A DNA stretch of 10,015 nucleotides, from contig JAVKSM010000113.1 of NCBI GenBank assembly GCA_039583705.1, positions 1-10,015 on the forward strand, read 5' to 3'. Shown piece by piece: positions 1 to 5,620 of the stretch. Position 1 is the first letter of the stretch, and the number at the start of each line of letters is the position of its first letter. Below the pieces are notes generated by a model. That model was given only the letters and a program-made list of their open reading frames with translations. It was not told where the DNA came from and searched no databases. A program made the position numbers and the translations under genes. Source of the stretch: JAVKSM01 sp039583705 (lineage in GTDB: Bacteria; Actinomycetota; Actinomycetes; Mycobacteriales; Pseudonocardiaceae).

Positions 1-123
1 GGGCTGGGACGCGGCCGGGGCGGCGGCGCTGCGCGGCCACAGCGCGACCACCCCGGCCGCCGCCAGCACGACGACGACGATCGTGATCCGCACCTCCCGG
101 CTGGGGCGCCGCAGCCGCCTCAC
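1..123 (-). CDS. Membrane-anchored thioredoxin-like (TlpA/ResA-type) protein, N-terminal fragment
   Basis: Only the first 41 codons lie in the window; the gene runs off the left edge. The GTG start at 123 overlaps the nth stop codon in a GTGA arrangement, so the two genes are very probably translationally coupled. The visible peptide starts MRRLRRPSREVR, followed by a hydrophobic stretch (residues 13-29, ITIVVVVLAAAGVVALW) and an Ala/Pro-rich linker. This is the architecture of a signal anchor or uncleaved signal peptide facing the outside. The thioredoxin fold and CXXC motif would lie beyond the edge and are not seen. The TlpA/ResA call therefore rests on position: in M. tuberculosis the gene directly after nth (Rv3673c) is a membrane-anchored thioredoxin-like protein. 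It could be another short-anchored exported protein. Confidence 0.6.
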   Translation of the reverse strand, partial: MRRLRRPSREVRITIVVVVLAAAGVVALWPRSAAAPAASQP

Positions 124-929
124 CCGGCGGCTCCGTCGAGCCCGACCAGCCCGAGCAGGTGGGCCACCTCCGGGCCCTTGACCAGCGCGGCGGCGCGTCC
201 CGGGTCGGTCGCTCCGATGCCGTAGGACGGGCATTCGCGGGCCAGCGAGCAGGCGCCGCAGGCGGGGGTGCGGGCGTGGCAGATCCGCCGCCCGTGGAAG
301 ATCATCCGATGGGACAGCATCGTCCAGTCCTTGCGTGGGACGAGCTCCCCGACCTCCTGCTCGACCTTCACCGGATCCTCGGAGCTGGTCCAGCCGAAAC
401 GCCGCGCCAGCCGGCCGACGTGGGTGTCGACCGTGATCCCGGGGATGCCGTAGGCGTTGCCGAGGATGACGTTGGCGGTCTTGCGTCCGACGCCGGGTAT
501 CGTCACGAGATCCGCGAGCCGGCGGGGCACCTCGCCGTCGAACCGCTCCACCAGAGCCGCGCCCATGCCGATCAGCGCATTGGCCTTGTTGCGGTAGAAC
601 CCGGTGGAGCGGACGATCTCCTCGAGTTCGGCGCGGTCCGCCCCGGCGTAGTCGGCGGCCCTGCGGTAGCGGGCGAACAGCGCCGGGGTGACCTCGTTGA
701 CCCGCTTGTCGGTCGTCTGGGCCGACAACACGGTGGCCACCGCCAACTCCAGCGGCGTGCTGAAGTCGAGCTCGCAGTGCGCGTCGGGATAGGCCTGCCC
801 GAGCAGCCGGACGACCCGGCGCGCGCGGCGCACCAGCGCCAGCCGGGTCTCCGAGCGGCCCTCCCCCGCGGTCCCCCGCGCGTTGTGCTTTCCGGTGGGG
901 CGGGTCACCGGCCCCGCAGCGTGCACCAC
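120..929 (-). CDS. nth: Endonuclease III (DNA glycosylase/AP lyase)
   Basis: Bifunctional DNA glycosylase/AP lyase that removes oxidised pyrimidines in base-excision repair. The 269-residue product has the full HhH-GPD fold. The helix-hairpin-helix IPGVGRKTANVIL carries the catalytic lysine (Lys150), and VDTHVGRLARR carries the catalytic aspartate (Asp168). The C-terminal [4Fe-4S] loop has the family spacing C-X6-C-X2-C-X5-C (Cys217, 224, 227, 233). The sequence resembles mycobacterial Nth closely, including SETRLALVRRARR near the N-terminus. The GTG start at 929 was chosen because a TAGGCT -10 element ends 7 nt upstream, which predicts a leaderless mRNA. The first 25 residues extend beyond the mycobacterial protein and are Gly/Arg-rich, so a slightly later start cannot be excluded. 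The stop overlaps the downstream thioredoxin-like gene by 4 nt. Confidence 0.96.
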   Translation of the reverse strand: MVHAAGPVTRPTGKHNARGTAGEGRSETRLALVRRARRVVRLLGQAYPDAHCELDFSTPLELAVATVLSAQTTDKRVNEVTPALFARYRRAADYAGADRAELEEIVRSTGFYRNKANALIGMGAALVERFDGEVPRRLADLVTIPGVGRKTANVILGNAYGIPGITVDTHVGRLARRFGWTSSEDPVKVEQEVGELVPRKDWTMLSHRMIFHGRRICHARTPACGACSLARECPSYGIGATDPGRAAALVKGPEVAHLLGLVGLDGAAG

Positions 930-941
930 TCCGTCAGCCTA
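930..941 (-). promoter_or_regulatory. Leaderless promoter of nth (-10 TAGGCT)
   Basis: On the minus strand TAGGCT occupies 941-936, followed by six bases (GACGGA) and the GTG start of nth at 929. That spacing puts the transcription start on the first base of the start codon. No convincing TTGACA-like -35 is visible, which is common in actinobacteria. Confidence 0.6.
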
Positions 942-945
942 CGGC

Positions 946-954
946 TGTGGATAA
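946..954 (-). promoter_or_regulatory. Perfect DnaA-box 9-mer
   Basis: The plus strand reads TGTGGATAA, which is TTATCCACA on the minus strand and an exact match to the classical DnaA box. It lies between the nth -10 (941-936) and where its -35 would fall. A single box does not make an origin; a role in tuning nth, or chance, are the alternatives. Confidence 0.45.
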
Positions 955-1030
955 CCGGCGGGTGCTCCTCCTCGACACGCCGGCCCCGATGCGAGTGGTC
1001 CGCGGCGGATACGGGAGGATCGCCCGCACC

Positions 1031-1282
1031 ATGACAGCCTGGTTGTCAGTGCTGGTGCCGTTGCTCATCATGTCCTTCGCGCTGGGCATGGAGCGGCTGG
1101 AGGCCCGGCTGCGCAACGGGACGGTGCGCGAGGAGGAGGTCGAGGACTTTCTCGAGCGTGCCCGCCCCGAGGAGGTCAAGGCGCTGTTCCGGCTGGGTAT
1201 CGGCGGGGCGCTGCACCAGTTCCGGCTGCGCCGGGCCAGGCGGCCCGGCTTCGGCGTCCGCCGCGTCCGCGTCCGCTCCTGA
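1031..1282 (+). CDS. Small single-pass membrane protein of unknown function
   Basis: An 83-residue protein beginning MTAWLSVLVPLLIMSFALGM, giving one N-terminal transmembrane helix (residues 3-20). It is followed by a charged region (ERLEARLRNGTVREEEVEDFL) and a strongly basic C-terminus ending in repeated Arg-Val/Arg-Arg. It sits between nth and crp, the position of Rv3675 in M. tuberculosis, which is also a small predicted membrane protein; no function is known to me. The ATG at 1031 is chosen because the hydrophobic helix starts there. A GGGAGG lies at 1013-1018, 12 nt upstream, somewhat far. In-frame starts further upstream (989, 947) would add an uncharacteristic Arg-rich leader before the helix and are less likely. 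The 3' end and the bases after it are made of CGTC-type repeats. Confidence 0.72.
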   Translation: MTAWLSVLVPLLIMSFALGMERLEARLRNGTVREEEVEDFLERARPEEVKALFRLGIGGALHQFRLRRARRPGFGVRRVRVRS

Positions 1283-1287
1283 CTCCG

Positions 1288-1321
1288 CGTCGTCCCGCGT
1301 CATCGCGCGTCGTCGTCCCGC
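1288..1321 (+). repeat. Direct repeat CGTCGTCCCGC in a CGTC-rich tract
   Basis: CGTCGTCCCGC occurs at 1288-1298 and again at 1311-1321, inside a wider GCGTC-rich tract that begins in the last codons of the small membrane protein gene (about 1255). It probably reflects local slippage. The 186-base gap up to crp otherwise holds the crp promoter elements listed separately. Confidence 0.6.
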
Positions 1322-1342
1322 AGGCGGCACGCTGCTCGGTCC

Positions 1343-1395
1343 TCCGGGACACCGAGTGTCACGGTGGAGTGACTCCGCTTCCGGGACACTAGACT
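1343..1395 (+). promoter_or_regulatory. Candidate crp promoter with repeat elements
   Basis: A -10-like TAGACT lies at 1390-1395, about 74 nt before the crp GTG. Upstream is an inverted repeat GTCAC-N6-GTGAC (1358-1373) covering the expected -35 region. The 10-mer TCCGGGACAC occurs twice, at 1343-1352 and at 1380-1389, the second copy abutting the -10. The first copy also forms GACAC-CGA-GTGTC (1348-1360). No good -35 is present, so activator dependence or autoregulation is plausible. The orientation (TCAC..GTGA) is opposite to the canonical Crp site (GTGA..TCAC). A small hairpin (CCGGT/ACCGG, 1421-1435) lies in the predicted 5' leader. Confidence 0.4.
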
Positions 1396-1468
1396 CCCCG
1401 CCACGCGATCACAGACGCGACCGGTCGGCTACCGGCCCTCCGGCGCGAGTCGACGGGGAGCGAAAACT

Positions 1469-2143
1469 GTGGACGAGGTTCTGGCGCACGCCGGCATCTT
1501 CCAGGGCGTGGACCCCAACGCCGCGGAGGAACTCGCCGCCGCTCTGGAGCCCGTGGCGTTCCCCCGCGGGCACGTCATCTTCTCCGAGGGCGAACTGGGG
1601 GACCGGCTCTACATCGTCACCGCCGGCAAGGTGAAGATCGGTCGCAGGTCGCCGGACGGCCGGGAGAACCTGCTCACCATCTTCGGACCGTCGGACATGT
1701 TCGGTGAGCTGTCGATCTTCGATCCGGGGCCCCGGACGTCCACCGCGACGACCGTCACCGAGGTGCGCGGCTACACCATGGACCGGGCCGCGCTGCGCGA
1801 GTGGATCACCAAACGGCCGGACATCGCCGAGCAACTGCTGCGGGTGGTCGCGCGGCGGCTGCGCCGGACGAACAACATGCTCGCCGATCTGATCTTCACC
1901 GACGTGCCGGGGCGGGTCGCCAAGGCGCTGCTGCAACTCGCGCAGCGCTTCGGGTCGCAGGAGGCGGGTCTGCTGCGGGTCACCCACGACCTGACCCAGG
2001 AGGAGATCGCCCAGCTCGTCGGGGCGTCCCGGGAGACGGTCAACAAGGCGCTGGCCGACTTCGCGCACCGCGGCTGGCTGCGGCTGGAGGGCAAGAGCGT
2101 GCTCATCCTGGAGCCGGAGCGGCTGGCCCGCCGGGCTCGCTAG
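1469..2143 (+). CDS. crp: cAMP-responsive transcription regulator, Crp/Fnr family
   Basis: A 224-residue global regulator of the mycobacterial Crp (Rv3676) / corynebacterial GlxR type, the same length as the M. tuberculosis protein and near-identical through long stretches. Residues 1-115 form the cyclic-nucleotide-binding beta barrel, with the phosphate-binding cassette FGELSIF...GPRTST (Gly79, Glu80, Arg89, Thr90). The dimerisation C-helix follows, with RRTNN at 132-136 (Thr134, Asn135), residues that contact cAMP in relatives. The winged helix-turn-helix spans about 174-200 (TQEEIAQLVGASRETVNKAL), with recognition-helix residues Arg188 and Glu189. The GTG start is preceded by a clear Shine-Dalgarno GGGGAG (1455-1460, 8 nt away), unlike the leaderless neighbours. 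It is transcribed alone, with a strong terminator hairpin 38 nt after the stop. Confidence 0.96.
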   Translation: MDEVLAHAGIFQGVDPNAAEELAAALEPVAFPRGHVIFSEGELGDRLYIVTAGKVKIGRRSPDGRENLLTIFGPSDMFGELSIFDPGPRTSTATTVTEVRGYTMDRAALREWITKRPDIAEQLLRVVARRLRRTNNMLADLIFTDVPGRVAKALLQLAQRFGSQEAGLLRVTHDLTQEEIAQLVGASRETVNKALADFAHRGWLRLEGKSVLILEPERLARRAR

Positions 2144-2175
2144 CCGGCCTCACCGTGGGTTGGCCGGCCTCACCG
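2143..2175 (+). repeat. 13-bp direct repeat after crp
   Basis: GCCGGCCTCACCG occurs at 2143-2155 and 2163-2175, a 20-base period starting at the last base of the crp stop codon. It directly precedes the terminator hairpin. I see no coding or binding-site meaning. Confidence 0.7.
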
Positions 2176-2224
2176 GTGCCGGGCTGGTGGCCGTCCCCCT
2201 GCGTCGGCCGCCAGCCCGTGACCG
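2174..2224. terminator. Bidirectional hairpin terminator between convergent crp and RidA genes
   Basis: GGGCTGGTGGCCG (2181-2193) pairs with CGGCCGCCAGCCC (2205-2217): 13 pairs including one wobble, with an 11-nt loop. CGGT (2174-2177) and ACCG (2221-2224) add an outer clamp. There is no U-tract, which is usual for actinobacterial terminators. The rest of the convergent gap (2225-2341) shows only a weak CCTGC/GCAGG hairpin near 2236-2249 and no gene. Confidence 0.75.
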
Positions 2225-2341
2225 TCCCCGTGTGGATCCCTGCGGAGCAGGTTCCGTCAGGTGGACGCGCCGGACGCCGCGACGTTCCGCTCGGCCCTAC
2301 CCCCTGACCGGGTGAAACCGGCTCCCGCGTGGCGCGCGAGC

Positions 2342-2803
2342 CTACGGCCGCAGTTCGAGCACGAGCTCCACCTCGACCGGGGCGCCGAGCGGCAACTCGG
2401 CCATCCCGACCGCGGAGCGGGCGTGCTCGCCGGTCTCGCCGAACACGGCACGCAGCAGCTCCGAGGCGCCGTTGACGACACCGGCCTGGCCGGTGAAGCC
2501 GGGCGCCGAGGCCACGAACCCGACGACCTTGACCACGCCGGCCACCGCGTCCAACCCGACGAGCGCGTGCGCCGCGGCGAGCGCGTTGAGCGCGCAGATC
2601 AGGGCCAACGCCCTGGCGTTCTCGGGGTCCACCTCCGCGCCCACCTTGCCGGTGGCCGCCAGCGTGCCCTCGACGGTCGGGAGCGCTCCAGAGGTGAACA
2701 GCAGCGAGCCGCTGCGCCGCGCCGGGACGTAGGCACCCGCGGGTGACGTGACCGGCGGCAGCTCCAGCCCCAGCTCGGCCAACCGCGCGAGGGGGCCGGT
2801 CAC
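2342..2803 (-). CDS. RidA/YjgF/UK114-family protein
   Basis: A 153-residue member of the RidA (YjgF/YER057c/UK114) superfamily, whose best-known members are trimeric deaminases of reactive enamine/imine intermediates; the subgroup here has no proven substrate that I know of. Visible family features are the strand-rich LLFTSGALP (34-42), the TGKVGAEVDP segment (51-60), the helix ALICALNALAAA (67-78) and the C-terminal RSAVGMAELPLGAPVEVELVLEL, with the conserved Arg129. It corresponds in position to Rv3678c. The GTG start at 2803 overlaps the DUF4177 stop by 4 nt (GTGA), so translation is probably coupled. The open frame continues upstream to 2890 but would overlap DUF4177 more fully, and that segment looks non-coding. 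A promoter upstream of DUF4177 should serve both genes. Confidence 0.85.
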   Translation of the reverse strand: MTGPLARLAELGLELPPVTSPAGAYVPARRSGSLLFTSGALPTVEGTLAATGKVGAEVDPENARALALICALNALAAAHALVGLDAVAGVVKVVGFVASAPGFTGQAGVVNGASELLRAVFGETGEHARSAVGMAELPLGAPVEVELVLELRP

Positions 2804-2970
2804 CGGCGCGGGCGCTTGAGGTAGGCAACCAGTTGTTCCCCGGTCGGTCCGGGCAACACGGTCACCAGCTCCCAGCCGTCCTCCCCCCACTGGTCGAGGA
2901 TCTGCTTGGTGACGTGCACCAGCAGCGGAACGGTGGCGTACTCCCAGCGGGTGGCCTCGGCCGCAGTCAT
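2800..2970 (-). CDS. DUF4177-type small protein
   Basis: A 56-residue soluble protein with the pattern WEYATVPLL...QILDQWGEDGWELVTVL...GEQLVAYLKRP, matching the small DUF4177 fold (Trp-Glu-Tyr strand, helix, Gly-Trp-Glu-Leu-Val strand). It matches the tiny mycobacterial gene between Rv3678c and Rv3679 (Rv3678A). Function is unknown. The ATG at 2970 is set by a TAGGCT -10 element seven bases upstream, predicting a leaderless mRNA. It is the first gene of a two-gene unit with the RidA-like gene, joined by a GTGA overlap, and is divergent from the ArsA-like pair. The conserved pairing suggests a shared role, but no direct evidence is visible here. Confidence 0.85.
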   Translation of the reverse strand: MTAAEATRWEYATVPLLVHVTKQILDQWGEDGWELVTVLPGPTGEQLVAYLKRPRR

Positions 2971-2983
2971 GACGCGCAGCCTA
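2971..2983 (-). promoter_or_regulatory. Leaderless promoter of DUF4177-RidA unit
   Basis: TAGGCT at 2983-2978 on the minus strand is followed by seven bases and the ATG at 2970. It is back to back with the ArsA1 promoter, with 41 bp between the two -10 hexamers. No clear -35 is visible. Confidence 0.6.
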
Positions 2984-3024
2984 GAGCCACCCGGTCGCCC
3001 CGGCGCCCCTCCCCGTTCGCCACC

Positions 3025-3037
3025 TAGGCTGGCTCGC
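3025..3037 (+). promoter_or_regulatory. Leaderless promoter of the ArsA/Get3-like pair
   Basis: TAGGCT at 3025-3030 is followed by seven bases and the GTG start at 3038, placing transcription initiation at the start codon. It should drive both overlapping ATPase genes. Confidence 0.6.
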
Positions 3038-4051
3038 GTGGCGGATTCCGGATGGCCCGACGAGCTGGCCCGGGCGCGGCTGCACGTCGTCACCGGAAAG
3101 GGTGGTACGGGGAAGACGACGGTCGCGGCCGCGCTGGCGATCGCGCTGGCGGCCGGAGGCGGCCGCACGCTGCTCGTCGAAGTCGAGGGCCGCCAGGGAA
3201 TCGCGCAGCTCTTCGACACCCCGCCGCTGCCCGCCGAGGTGCCGCCGGGCGGCGAGCAGAAGATCGCGGTCGCGCCGCAGGGCGGCGAGGTGCGCGCCCT
3301 GGCGGTGGACGTCGAGGCCGCGCTGCTGGAGTACCTCGACATGTTCTACAACCTGGGCTTCGCCGGTCGGACGCTGCGCCGGATGGGAGCCATCGAGTTC
3401 GCGACGACGCTGGCGCCCGGGTTGCGCGACGTGGTGCTCACCGGCAAGGTCAAGGAGACCGTCGGGCGGACCGGCCGGAACGGTCGCTACCGCTACGGCG
3501 CGGTCGTGCTCGACGCGCCGCCGACCGGGCGGGTGGTCAAGTTCCTCGACGTCACCAGGGCCATGGCCGACCTCGCGAAGACCGGTCCGATCCGCAAGCA
3601 GAGCGAGGGCGTGGTGCGGCTGATGCACTCCGCGGACACCGTGGTCCACCTGGTGACGCTGCTGGAGGATCTGCCGGTCACCGAGACGCTGGAGACCGTC
3701 AAGGAGCTCGACGCCGCCGACCTGCGACCGGGAGCTGTGATCGTCAACCGGGTGCGGGCGCCGCGGCTGCCGGCGCGCTCGCTGACCGCCGCGGCCGCCG
3801 GCAGGGTCGACGCCGACCGGATCCGGGCCGGCCTGGACGTCGCCGGCGTGCGGCTCTCGGATGCGCAGCTCGACGGCCTGGTGTCCGAGACCGTCGAGCA
3901 CGCCGCCCGGGTGCGGCTCGAACAGGAGGTCGGCGAGCGGCTGGAGCAGGCCCGGATGCCGCGGCTGGAGCTGCCCGACCTCACCGAGGGCGTCGACCTC
4001 GGCGGCCTCTACGAGCTGGCCGAGCTGCTGCGGGAGCGGGGGGTGCGGTGA
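3038..4051 (+). CDS. ArsA/Get3-like ATPase, first subunit (Rv3679/BagA type)
   Basis: A 337-residue cytosolic P-loop ATPase of the ArsA/Get3 (SIMIBI) class. The deviant Walker A is GKGGTGKTT (20-28), with both the signature lysine (Lys21) and the phosphate-binding lysine (Lys26). EVEGRQGIAQLF (48-59) follows the switch I position, and switch II is LDAPPTGR (158-165). The protein contains no cysteine, so it lacks both the arsenite-binding thiols of arsenical-pump ArsA and the Get3 zinc CXXC. It matches Rv3679 closely; Rv3679 and Rv3680 were described as a Get3-like pair (BagA/BagB). A role in membrane-protein targeting or stress tolerance is inferred from that. The GTG at 3038 is chosen for the leaderless -10 just before it. 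The stop overlaps the start of the second subunit by 4 nt, as expected for a stoichiometric heterodimer. Confidence 0.9.
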   Translation: MADSGWPDELARARLHVVTGKGGTGKTTVAAALAIALAAGGGRTLLVEVEGRQGIAQLFDTPPLPAEVPPGGEQKIAVAPQGGEVRALAVDVEAALLEYLDMFYNLGFAGRTLRRMGAIEFATTLAPGLRDVVLTGKVKETVGRTGRNGRYRYGAVVLDAPPTGRVVKFLDVTRAMADLAKTGPIRKQSEGVVRLMHSADTVVHLVTLLEDLPVTETLETVKELDAADLRPGAVIVNRVRAPRLPARSLTAAAAGRVDADRIRAGLDVAGVRLSDAQLDGLVSETVEHAARVRLEQEVGERLEQARMPRLELPDLTEGVDLGGLYELAELLRERGVR

Positions 4052-5226
4052 GCCGACCGGGGCGCTCGCCGGCCCTGGACGTCGACGCGCTGCTGGACGA
4101 CGAGGCGACTCGGGTCGTGGTGTGCTGCGGTTCCGGCGGGGTGGGCAAGACCACCACCGCGGCCGCGCTGGCGCTGCGGGCGGCGGACCGCGGCCGACAC
4201 GTGGTGGTGCTCACGATCGACCCTGCCCGGCGGCTCGCCCAGGCGCTGGGCCTGTCGCGGTTGGGCAACGAGCCCAGCCCGGTGTGCATCGCCGACGGTG
4301 AGCCGAACCCGGAGGCCAAGGGCGAGCTGCACGCGATGATGCTGGACATGCGGCGGACCTTCGACGAGATGGTCGCCGCACACGCCACCCGAGAGCGTGC
4401 TGAGACGATCATGTCCAACCCGTTCTACCAGACGATCTCCACGTCGTTCTCCGGCACCCAGGAGTACATGGCGATGGAGAAGCTCGGCCAGCTCGTCGCG
4501 GCGGGCACCTGGGACCTCGTGGTCGTGGACACCCCGCCGTCGCGCAGTGCGCTGGACTTCCTGGACGCGCCGCAGCGGCTGTCGTCCTTCCTGGACGGAC
4601 GGATGATCCGGCTGCTGTCGGCGCCGGCGCGGGCCGGCGGCCGGGGACTGCGCCGGATGGTCGGCGCCGGGTTTGCGATGTTCTCCAAGGCGGTCTCGGC
4701 GATCCTCGGCGGCCAACTGCTGGCGGATGCCTCGGCGTTCGTCCAGGCGTTCGACACGATGTTCGGCGGGTTCAAGGAGCGCGCCAGGGCGACCTACGCG
4801 TTGCTGCGGGCACCGGGCACGGCGTTCGTCGTCGTGGCCTCACCCGAGCCCGACGCGCTGCGCGAGGCGGCCTACTTCGTCGAGCGGCTGTCCGGCGAGA
4901 AGATGCCGATGGCCGGTCTGGTGGTCAACCGCACCCACCCGATCCTCACGACGCTGTCCGGTCCACGGGCACGGGAGGCGGCCGAGGCGCTGGAGGAGGA
5001 CGGCAGCTCGCCGCTGGCCGCGGCCGTGCTGCGGCTGCACGCCGACCGGGTGGAGACCTGCGAGCGGGAGCGGCGGCTGGTCAGCCGCTTCACCCGGGCC
5101 CACCCCCCCGTCGCGGTCGCCGACGTCCCGGACATCCCCGGGGACGTGCGCGACCTCGACGGCCTGCGGCTGATGGGCGAGCGCATGGCCGGCGGCGGCA
5201 ACCGCACCCGTGATCATTGCGGCTGA
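4048..5226 (+). CDS. ArsA/Get3-like ATPase, second subunit (Rv3680/BagB type)
   Basis: A 392-residue P-loop ATPase paired with the preceding gene by a GTGA start/stop overlap. The Walker A is GSGGVGKTT (28-36): the catalytic lysine (Lys34) is present, but the signature lysine expected at position 29 is serine. Other features are LTIDPARRLAQALGL (55-69) at switch I and VVVDTPPSRSALDFLD (158-173) at switch II. FYQTISTSFSGTQEYMAMEKL (126-146) and the Met/Phe-rich helices near 205-245 could line a hydrophobic client groove. Cysteines are few and do not form a CXXC pair; Cys26-Cys27 sit just before the P-loop. It matches Rv3680 in order and sequence style. The last 13 nt overlap the end of convergent whiB4, and the C-terminal Gly-rich tail (382-392) may be a lineage-specific extension. 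Confidence 0.9.
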   Translation: MSRPGRSPALDVDALLDDEATRVVVCCGSGGVGKTTTAAALALRAADRGRHVVVLTIDPARRLAQALGLSRLGNEPSPVCIADGEPNPEAKGELHAMMLDMRRTFDEMVAAHATRERAETIMSNPFYQTISTSFSGTQEYMAMEKLGQLVAAGTWDLVVVDTPPSRSALDFLDAPQRLSSFLDGRMIRLLSAPARAGGRGLRRMVGAGFAMFSKAVSAILGGQLLADASAFVQAFDTMFGGFKERARATYALLRAPGTAFVVVASPEPDALREAAYFVERLSGEKMPMAGLVVNRTHPILTTLSGPRAREAAEALEEDGSSPLAAAVLRLHADRVETCERERRLVSRFTRAHPPVAVADVPDIPGDVRDLDGLRLMGERMAGGGNRTRDHCG

Positions 5227-5540
5227 CCGACCCGGCTGTCCCGGTGCGCGCGGCGGGCGGCGAGCAGCAGCCCGCTCCAGGACACGACATCCGGGCGGCG
5301 GCGCAGCAGCGCCCGCCGCTCCCGCTCGGTCATCCCGCCCCACACGCCGAACCGGATGCGGTTGTCCAGGGCGTGTGCGAGGCACTCCGTGCGCACCGGG
5401 CAGCCGCGACACACCGCCCGCGCCTCGCGTTGGTGGCTGCCACACCCGAACAGCGCTTCCGAGTCCTGCTCCCGGCAGGCGGCCGCATGCCGCCAGTCAT
5501 CTCCGGCCACCGACCTGGTGATCCTCGGTGTCTCGTCCAC
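5214..5540 (-). CDS. whiB4: WhiB-family iron-sulfur regulator, WhiB4 type
   Basis: A 108-residue Wbl protein. The [4Fe-4S] ligands are Cys22, Cys44, Cys47 and Cys53 (C-X21-C-X2-C-X5-C), followed by the hallmark turn GVWGG (65-69) and MTERERRALLRRRP, then a basic C-terminus for DNA contact. FGVWGGMTER and the later VVSW resemble mycobacterial WhiB4, a redox-sensing regulator of oxidative-stress and envelope genes, and the position next to ArsA-like and ponA2 genes is the same. An additional cysteine (Cys33) lies between the first two ligands. The GTG at 5540 is chosen because GGGGGAA (5551-5545) sits 4 nt upstream. An upstream ATG (5648) would lie in the -35 region and add an unrelated leader. 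It is convergent with, and overlaps by 13 nt, the second ArsA-like gene. Confidence 0.9.
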   Translation of the reverse strand: MDETPRITRSVAGDDWRHAAACREQDSEALFGCGSHQREARAVCRGCPVRTECLAHALDNRIRFGVWGGMTERERRALLRRRPDVVSWSGLLLAARRAHRDSRVGQPQ

Positions 5541-5571
5541 CGCGTTCCCCCAAGCTCTGCTGCCCACGTTC

Positions 5572-5591
5572 CGGGGATGCCGGCACCCCCG
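5572..5591. promoter_or_regulatory. 20-bp near-perfect palindrome upstream of whiB4
   Basis: Centred between 5581 and 5582, nine of ten base pairs match around the core TGCCGGCA with flanking GGGG/CCCC. With no loop it suits a dimeric DNA-binding protein better than an RNA hairpin. It lies between the predicted whiB4 promoter (5621-5650) and its GTG at 5540. A second small inverted repeat, TCCGCA/TGCGGA, lies next to it at about 5603-5616. Confidence 0.4.
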
Positions 5592-5620
5592 CCGGCTGGG
5601 TCCTCCGCAGATGCGGACGC

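Noticed and set aside
1467..1475. DnaA-box-like TCGTCCACA (minus strand) at the crp start, and a similar near match in ponA2 around 7901-7911
   Set aside because: Each has a mismatch to the box and falls in coding sequence, where the codons explain the bases.
2981..3901. 306-residue minus-strand frame opposite the first ArsA-like gene
   Set aside because: Shadow of a well-supported gene, and it would run through the divergent promoter region.
3052..4047. Open frame continuing upstream of the second ArsA-like gene to 3052
   Set aside because: It is the +1 shadow of the first ArsA-like gene, with low-complexity Arg/Gly/Ala composition. The GTGA overlap at 4048 gives a natural start and a family-like length.
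4048..5226. Arsenical pump ATPase (ArsA) function for the P-loop pair
   Set aside because: No arsenite-binding cysteines and no arsB, arsR, arsC or arsD nearby; synteny points to the mycobacterial Get3-like pair.
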